This document shows, piece after piece, positions 60,778 to 64,000 of a DNA stretch of 64,000 nt. How positions within the stretch are numbered: the stretch's first letter is position 1; the number at the start of each line of letters is the position of its first letter. This stretch comes from Glutamicibacter sp. MNS18. GTDB taxonomy: Bacteria; Actinomycetota; Actinomycetes; Actinomycetales; Micrococcaceae. Where the stretch lies: contig NZ_JAPCHW010000017.1 in the NCBI RefSeq assembly GCF_026107515.2, positions 1 to 64,000 on the forward strand, given 5' to 3'. A program made the position numbers and the translations under genes. Under the pieces are notes generated by a model. The model had not been told where the DNA came from and did not search any database. It saw only the letters and a list, made by a program, of their open reading frames with translations.

Positions 60778-62046
60778 ATGATGTCGGTCCTCAGCGAGCT
60801 GCGGATGCAACCGCATGTGGGCGGGTACACCTTCTGGGACGCCTCGGCCGGGATGCGGCTGGCGTTGTCGGGGCTGGTGATTTTTGTGCTCTTGTGCGGG
60901 GCGAACCTGGCCACACCGCTGTATCCGGCCTTGCAGGAACAGCTGTCGCTCGGGCCGATGGGGACCACGGTGGCCTTCGCCAGCTATGTGCTCGCGCTGC
61001 TGTTCTGCCTGGTGAGCATCGGCCACTGGTCCGATCACATTGGGCGCCGGGCGGCGCTGATCCTGGCCGTGCTACTCGGACTGGCCGGAAGCCTGGTGTT
61101 CGCCTCCGCCCAGGGGCTGGTCGGCTTGTGCGTCGGCAGGGCCCTGCAGGGGGCTTCGGTTGCGATGGCCACCGGTGCCAGTGCCGCGGCCCTGCGCGAA
61201 CTACTGCCCAGCAAACCGCAGTGGGCCTCGCGTTTCACCTTGCTGGCTTCCGCAGGTGGGGTGGCCCTCGGCCCGCTGCTTGGCGGGCTGCTGGCCCTGC
61301 TGCCAGGTGGCAACGCGACCCCGTTCAGGGTGATCGGTGCGGTACTGCTGTTACTCCTGGTTCCCCTGACGCTGCTGCGGGCCCGCCCGGCCATTGCCCT
61401 GGCCGCCCCGGGGGAACGCGGCCGGGCCCTGGCCCCGCGGGCCGGCATCATCCCGGCCACCGCCGGCGGGGAATTCTGGATGGCGGGGTTGACGGGGTTC
61501 CTCAGCTTCGCGATCTTCGGTTTTGTCCTGTCGCTGGCCCCCGGGCACTTGTCCGCGGTGTTCGCCCTGCATTCACTGCCGTTGATCGGGTTGCTGGCCG
61601 GACTGGCCTTGCTGTCCTCCTCCCTGGTCCAGCTGGGGAACCTGCATGGGAGGCATGTGCAGTCCTCCGCCACCTTGGCGCTGGCGGTCGCGTTGCTGGG
61701 ACTGCTGATCGGCCTGCACTACTCGTTCCTGTCGTTGGTGGTCCTCTCGATGCTGTTGTTGGGCGCCGGTCAGGGGGTGGCCTTCCAGGCGGCCTTCGGC
61801 GCGGCGGTGGATGCGGTGCCGGTGGCCGAACACGCCCGGACGGTCTCGGCGGTGTACGTGATCACCTATCTGGGAAGTACGCTGCCGGTGATCGGCCTGG
61901 GATGGGCTGCCGGGGTATTCGGACTGGGTGTGAGCATCCAGGTATTCCTGCTCGGGGCGATACTGATGGCGCTGGCCCTGGCCGCCGTTGCCTGGCGGAG
62001 TGAGCGGCTTCGGATTCCCCGGGCCGGGCGTACAGTGGAATCATGA
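60778..62046 (+). CDS. MFS transporter (drug/amino-acid efflux type)
   Basis: 422 aa from the ATG at 60778 (MMSVLSELRMQPHVGG), with AAGGCGGGG just upstream. Twelve hydrophobic helices are visible. The motif A region reads GHWSDHIGRRAALILAVLL, and LYPALQEQLSLG lies between helices 1 and 2. CVGRALQGASVAMATGASAAALREL is the motif B region. It is a proton-coupled efflux protein. The adjacent Lrp-type regulator suggests an amino acid or derivative as cargo. It overlaps the next gene by 4 bp. Confidence 0.9.
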   Translation: MMSVLSELRMQPHVGGYTFWDASAGMRLALSGLVIFVLLCGANLATPLYPALQEQLSLGPMGTTVAFASYVLALLFCLVSIGHWSDHIGRRAALILAVLLGLAGSLVFASAQGLVGLCVGRALQGASVAMATGASAAALRELLPSKPQWASRFTLLASAGGVALGPLLGGLLALLPGGNATPFRVIGAVLLLLLVPLTLLRARPAIALAAPGERGRALAPRAGIIPATAGGEFWMAGLTGFLSFAIFGFVLSLAPGHLSAVFALHSLPLIGLLAGLALLSSSLVQLGNLHGRHVQSSATLALAVALLGLLIGLHYSFLSLVVLSMLLLGAGQGVAFQAAFGAAVDAVPVAEHARTVSAVYVITYLGSTLPVIGLGWAAGVFGLGVSIQVFLLGAILMALALAAVAWRSERLRIPRAGRTVES

Positions 62047-62534
62047 ACCAGAAGTCTTCAACCCCCGTATCCACCACGGCTGCCTCCGCCAGCCGGTGGG
62101 CAGCAACCGCCCGTGTCCTGGTGCCGGCGATCTGGGCCGGACTGGTCATCGGCATTTCCTTCATCGAGGCGCCACTGAAATTCCAGGCGCCGGGTATCAC
62201 CATTCCGCTGGGTCTGGGCATTGGGCGGCTGGTCTTCGCCGCGATGAACGTGGTGGAAATCCTGTTGTTCCTGGCCCTGCTGGCCGGTTCGATCAAACGT
62301 GGCGTGGACAGGCTCTGGTGGTTCGTGGTGGGGTTGGCCGGATTCTGGCTGCTGCTGAAAACCGTGGCGATCCGCCCTGGCCTGTCCCGGCGGACCGATG
62401 CGGTGCTCTCCGGGGATTTCGAGGGTGGCTCGCTGTGGCATTACGCCTATATCGGGGTGGAAGCGGCCCTGTTCGCGACCCTGGTACTCGCCTTGGTGCT
62501 GGCTGCCCGACGCTGGATCAGCCCCAAGGGCTGA
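62043..62534 (+). CDS. Four-helix membrane protein, unknown function
   Basis: 163 aa, start coupled to the MFS stop (ATGA). Four hydrophobic helices are visible: VLVPAIWAGLVIGISFIEAPLKF, LVFAAMNVVEILLFLALLAG, LWWFVVGLAGFWLLLKTVAI and a C-terminal one. FIEAPLKFQAPG and LGIGRLVF look conserved, but no named family is recalled. It may assist the exporter or be unrelated membrane cargo. It is convergent with the flavoenzyme gene. Confidence 0.8.
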   Translation: MNQKSSTPVSTTAASASRWAATARVLVPAIWAGLVIGISFIEAPLKFQAPGITIPLGLGIGRLVFAAMNVVEILLFLALLAGSIKRGVDRLWWFVVGLAGFWLLLKTVAIRPGLSRRTDAVLSGDFEGGSLWHYAYIGVEAALFATLVLALVLAARRWISPKG

Positions 62535-62554
62535 GCCGCCTCCCGTGGAGTCGT

Positions 62555-63547
62555 TCAGGCGGTGGTGGCCAGGGCGCAGGCCTGGGCCGTCAGCTGAACG
62601 GACTCCAGACGGTCCTCCTCATTGACCGGGTGGTGCACGGTGATCAGTTCATCGGCTCCGGTGCTCTGCGCAAAGTGCTCCAGGTAGCTGGCCACCTCCT
62701 GCGGCGCCCCCAGGGCGGTGTAGCGCATCATGTCCAGGATCTGCTCGGCTTGCGCGGTACCCATCAGCATGTCGATCTCGGCCTCGGTGAAAGGCCGTTC
62801 GCGTCCGCGGCCCAGGAACGCGGCGACCCGTTGCCGTTTGGCCTGCTCCAGCAGTTCGTGGGCACGGGCATTGTCCGCGGCGGCCAGGACGCCCACCCCG
62901 GCAATCACATAGGGTTCGGACAGTTGGTCGGAGGCGGTAAATTCGCTGCGGTACACGTTGATGGCCTGGTGAAGGGCCGCCGGCGCGAAATGCGAGGCGA
63001 AGGAGTACGGTAGTCCGAGCTGGGCGGCCAGTTTGGCGCCGAAGAGCGAGGAGCCCAGGATGTAGAGCGGGACGTTGGTGCCCGCCCCGGGAACCGCCTG
63101 CACCCCGGCAATCCGTGATTGCCCGGCAAGGTAGGCCTGCAACTCCAGGACGTCATGCGGGAAGGACTCCGCGGCCGCCGGTTCGCGGCGCAACGCGCGC
63201 AAGGTCACCGGGTCGGTACCCGGAGCACGGCCCAAGCCCAGGTCGATGCGGTCCCCGAAGATCTCGGCCAGGGTGCCGAACTGTTCGGCAATCACCAGCG
63301 GGGAATGGTTCGGCAACATGATGCCGCCGGATCCCAGCCGGATCCGCGAGGTGTGGTGGGCGATGTGCCCGATCAGTACGGAGGTCGCCGACGAGGCGAT
63401 GGTCTCCATATTGTGGTGTTCGGCGTACCAGATGCGCTCGTAGTTCCAGCGTTCTGCCAGCTGCGCCAGCCGGACGGAGGCCCTGAAGGAATCGGATACG
63501 GTGCTGCCCGGTGCGACCGGTGCCAAATCAAGAATGGAAAGCTTCAC
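62555..63547 (-). CDS. Luciferase-like (LLM) flavin-dependent oxidoreductase
   Basis: 330 aa from the GTG at 63547, chosen because GAGGA lies 4 bases upstream and [10 protein letters not shown] is the family N-terminus. Group-specific features are present: [38 protein letters not shown] and [14 protein letters not shown]. It uses reduced FMN or F420 with O2 on an unknown substrate. This branch is widely distributed as an uncharacterised monooxygenase (YhbW/MsnO8-like). Confidence 0.9.
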   Translation of the reverse strand: MKLSILDLAPVAPGSTVSDSFRASVRLAQLAERWNYERIWYAEHHNMETIASSATSVLIGHIAHHTSRIRLGSGGIMLPNHSPLVIAEQFGTLAEIFGDRIDLGLGRAPGTDPVTLRALRREPAAAESFPHDVLELQAYLAGQSRIAGVQAVPGAGTNVPLYILGSSLFGAKLAAQLGLPYSFASHFAPAALHQAINVYRSEFTASDQLSEPYVIAGVGVLAAADNARAHELLEQAKRQRVAAFLGRGRERPFTEAEIDMLMGTAQAEQILDMMRYTALGAPQEVASYLEHFAQSTGADELITVHHPVNEEDRLESVQLTAQACALATTA

Positions 63548-63601
63548 ATATTCCTCAACCCGCACCGGGGCGCAGGTATTCCGCACACCGTTTTCGGGGC
63601 A

Positions 63602-63643
63602 AGAAAAAACCGGTGCTGTTCGGATGAACCGAACAGCACCGGT
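63602..63643 (-). terminator. Intrinsic terminator of the cold-shock gene
   Basis: A perfect 15-bp stem (63609-63623 with 63629-63643) closes the loop ATGAA. On the minus strand a T-run (TTTTTTCTT) follows directly. It lies 32 bases after the cspA stop and separates it from the flavoenzyme. Confidence 0.93.
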
Positions 63644-63674
63644 GATTCAAGCTTGGCGTGTAGCCGCTTCGCCT

Positions 63675-63878
63675 TTAGAGAGCGCGAATGTCAGCTGCCT
63701 GCAGGCCCTTCGGGCCCTCGACAACCTCGAACTCGACCTTCTGGCCTTCGTCCAGGGTACGGAAGCCCTGGGTCTGGATGGCGGAGAAGTGTGCGAAGAC
63801 GTCAGGCTCGCCACTGTCCGGAGCGATGAAGCCGAAGCCCTTTTCAGCGTTGAACCATTTCACGATTCCAGTTGCCAT
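63675..63878 (-). CDS. cspA: Cold-shock protein (CspA family)
   Basis: 67 aa from the ATG at 63878 ([18 protein letters not shown]). The single cold-shock domain has RNP1 KGFGFI and RNP2-type VFAHFSAI. It binds single-stranded nucleic acid and melts RNA structure. GAAAGGA lies upstream of the ATG. The gene probably has a long structured leader (63879 to the window end), as is usual for csp genes, and ends at a strong terminator. Confidence 0.96.
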   Translation of the reverse strand: MATGIVKWFNAEKGFGFIAPDSGEPDVFAHFSAIQTQGFRTLDEGQKVEFEVVEGPKGLQAADIRAL

Positions 63879-64000
63879 TATTCTATTTGGTCCTTTCAGA
63901 CGTATTCCACCACACCTCGTGGCGGAAATGGTTGTTTCCACGCAAACCGGTGTCGATTCCCCGTGTAGGGAACTGCCTGCCGGTTGTGCAAAGCAGCCAG
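63879..64000 (-). promoter_or_regulatory. Probable cspA 5' leader, running to the window end
   Basis: The 122 bp upstream of cspA contain no gene. CGTGG and CCACG arms near 63918-63940 and a GGAAA/TTTCC pair can form small hairpins, in keeping with the structured leaders of cold-shock mRNAs. The promoter itself may lie outside the window. Confidence 0.35.

Noticed and set aside
1-64000. tRNA, rRNA, CRISPR arrays, prophage or insertion sequences
   Set aside because: I looked for tRNA T-loop signatures, regularly spaced repeats, integrase/transposase motifs and long terminal inverted repeats and saw none. A tRNA or repeat-finder run would settle it.

Overview
The window is 64 kb of G+C-rich chromosomal DNA, most likely from an actinobacterium of the Micrococcaceae (Arthrobacter/Glutamicibacter relatives). 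The evidence is the G+C-biased third codon position, a mycothione reductase, a DUF222/HNH (13E12-type) protein, a glyA-soxBDAG-purU locus of the kind known from Arthrobacter and Corynebacterium-like soil actinobacteria, and a cold-shock gene with a classical terminator. I saw no rRNA, tRNA, CRISPR array, insertion sequence or prophage gene. About 53 complete genes plus one cut gene (glyA) fill the window. No gene-free stretch exceeds 300 bp; the longest is 25120-25410 (291 bp).

Layout. 1-6.3 kb: sarcosine/one-carbon operon (glyA end, soxB, soxD, soxA, soxG, purU), followed by a ferredoxin-reductase-like flavoprotein. 7.7-11.4 kb: small membrane protein, mycothione reductase, an AAA ATPase and a universal stress protein. 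11.4-19 kb: a minus-strand block with an acetyltransferase/sensor kinase/response regulator unit followed by an MMPL transporter, a DUF2871 membrane protein, a zinc alcohol dehydrogenase, a DUF4184 membrane protein and a CHY zinc-finger protein. 19.1-22.1 kb: a nitrilase-fold protein lacking its catalytic Cys, a tyrosine phosphatase, a HAD phosphatase and a DoxX protein.

22.2-29.4 kb is the most interesting accessory region. A tandem (double-headed) Lrp/AsnC regulator is divergent from two small membrane proteins and an M20 amidohydrolase. Next come an orphan ATP-grasp ligase and a NylB-like serine hydrolase, closed by a strong terminator. I infer uptake and hydrolysis of an N-acyl amino acid or small amide, possibly with a ligase arm. 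29.4-31.4 kb: an SRPBCC-SDR fusion and a shortened GrpB-like protein. 31.5-38 kb: proline catabolism (putP, a LysR regulator, bifunctional putA) with several operator-like dyads. 38-43.3 kb: a LysR gene behind a perfect 40-bp palindrome, then an MHS permease, a carbamoylase-type amidase and an amidase-signature enzyme, which look like a catabolic operon for an N-carbamoyl or amide compound.

43.3-49.9 kb: HNH protein, membrane protein, NatAB-like ABC exporter and a two-component system. 50-57.6 kb: two thioesterases, a free-standing trpF, a CydDC-like ABC pair and a membrane-anchored GltB-like flavoprotein. 57.6-64 kb: a 3-hydroxyisobutyryl-CoA hydrolase-like protein with a LysR regulator, a small acidic protein, an Lrp regulator divergent from an MFS exporter, a small membrane protein, a luciferase-like flavoenzyme and a cold-shock protein. 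Starts were set by family alignment and Shine-Dalgarno position. No homology search or fold prediction could be run.
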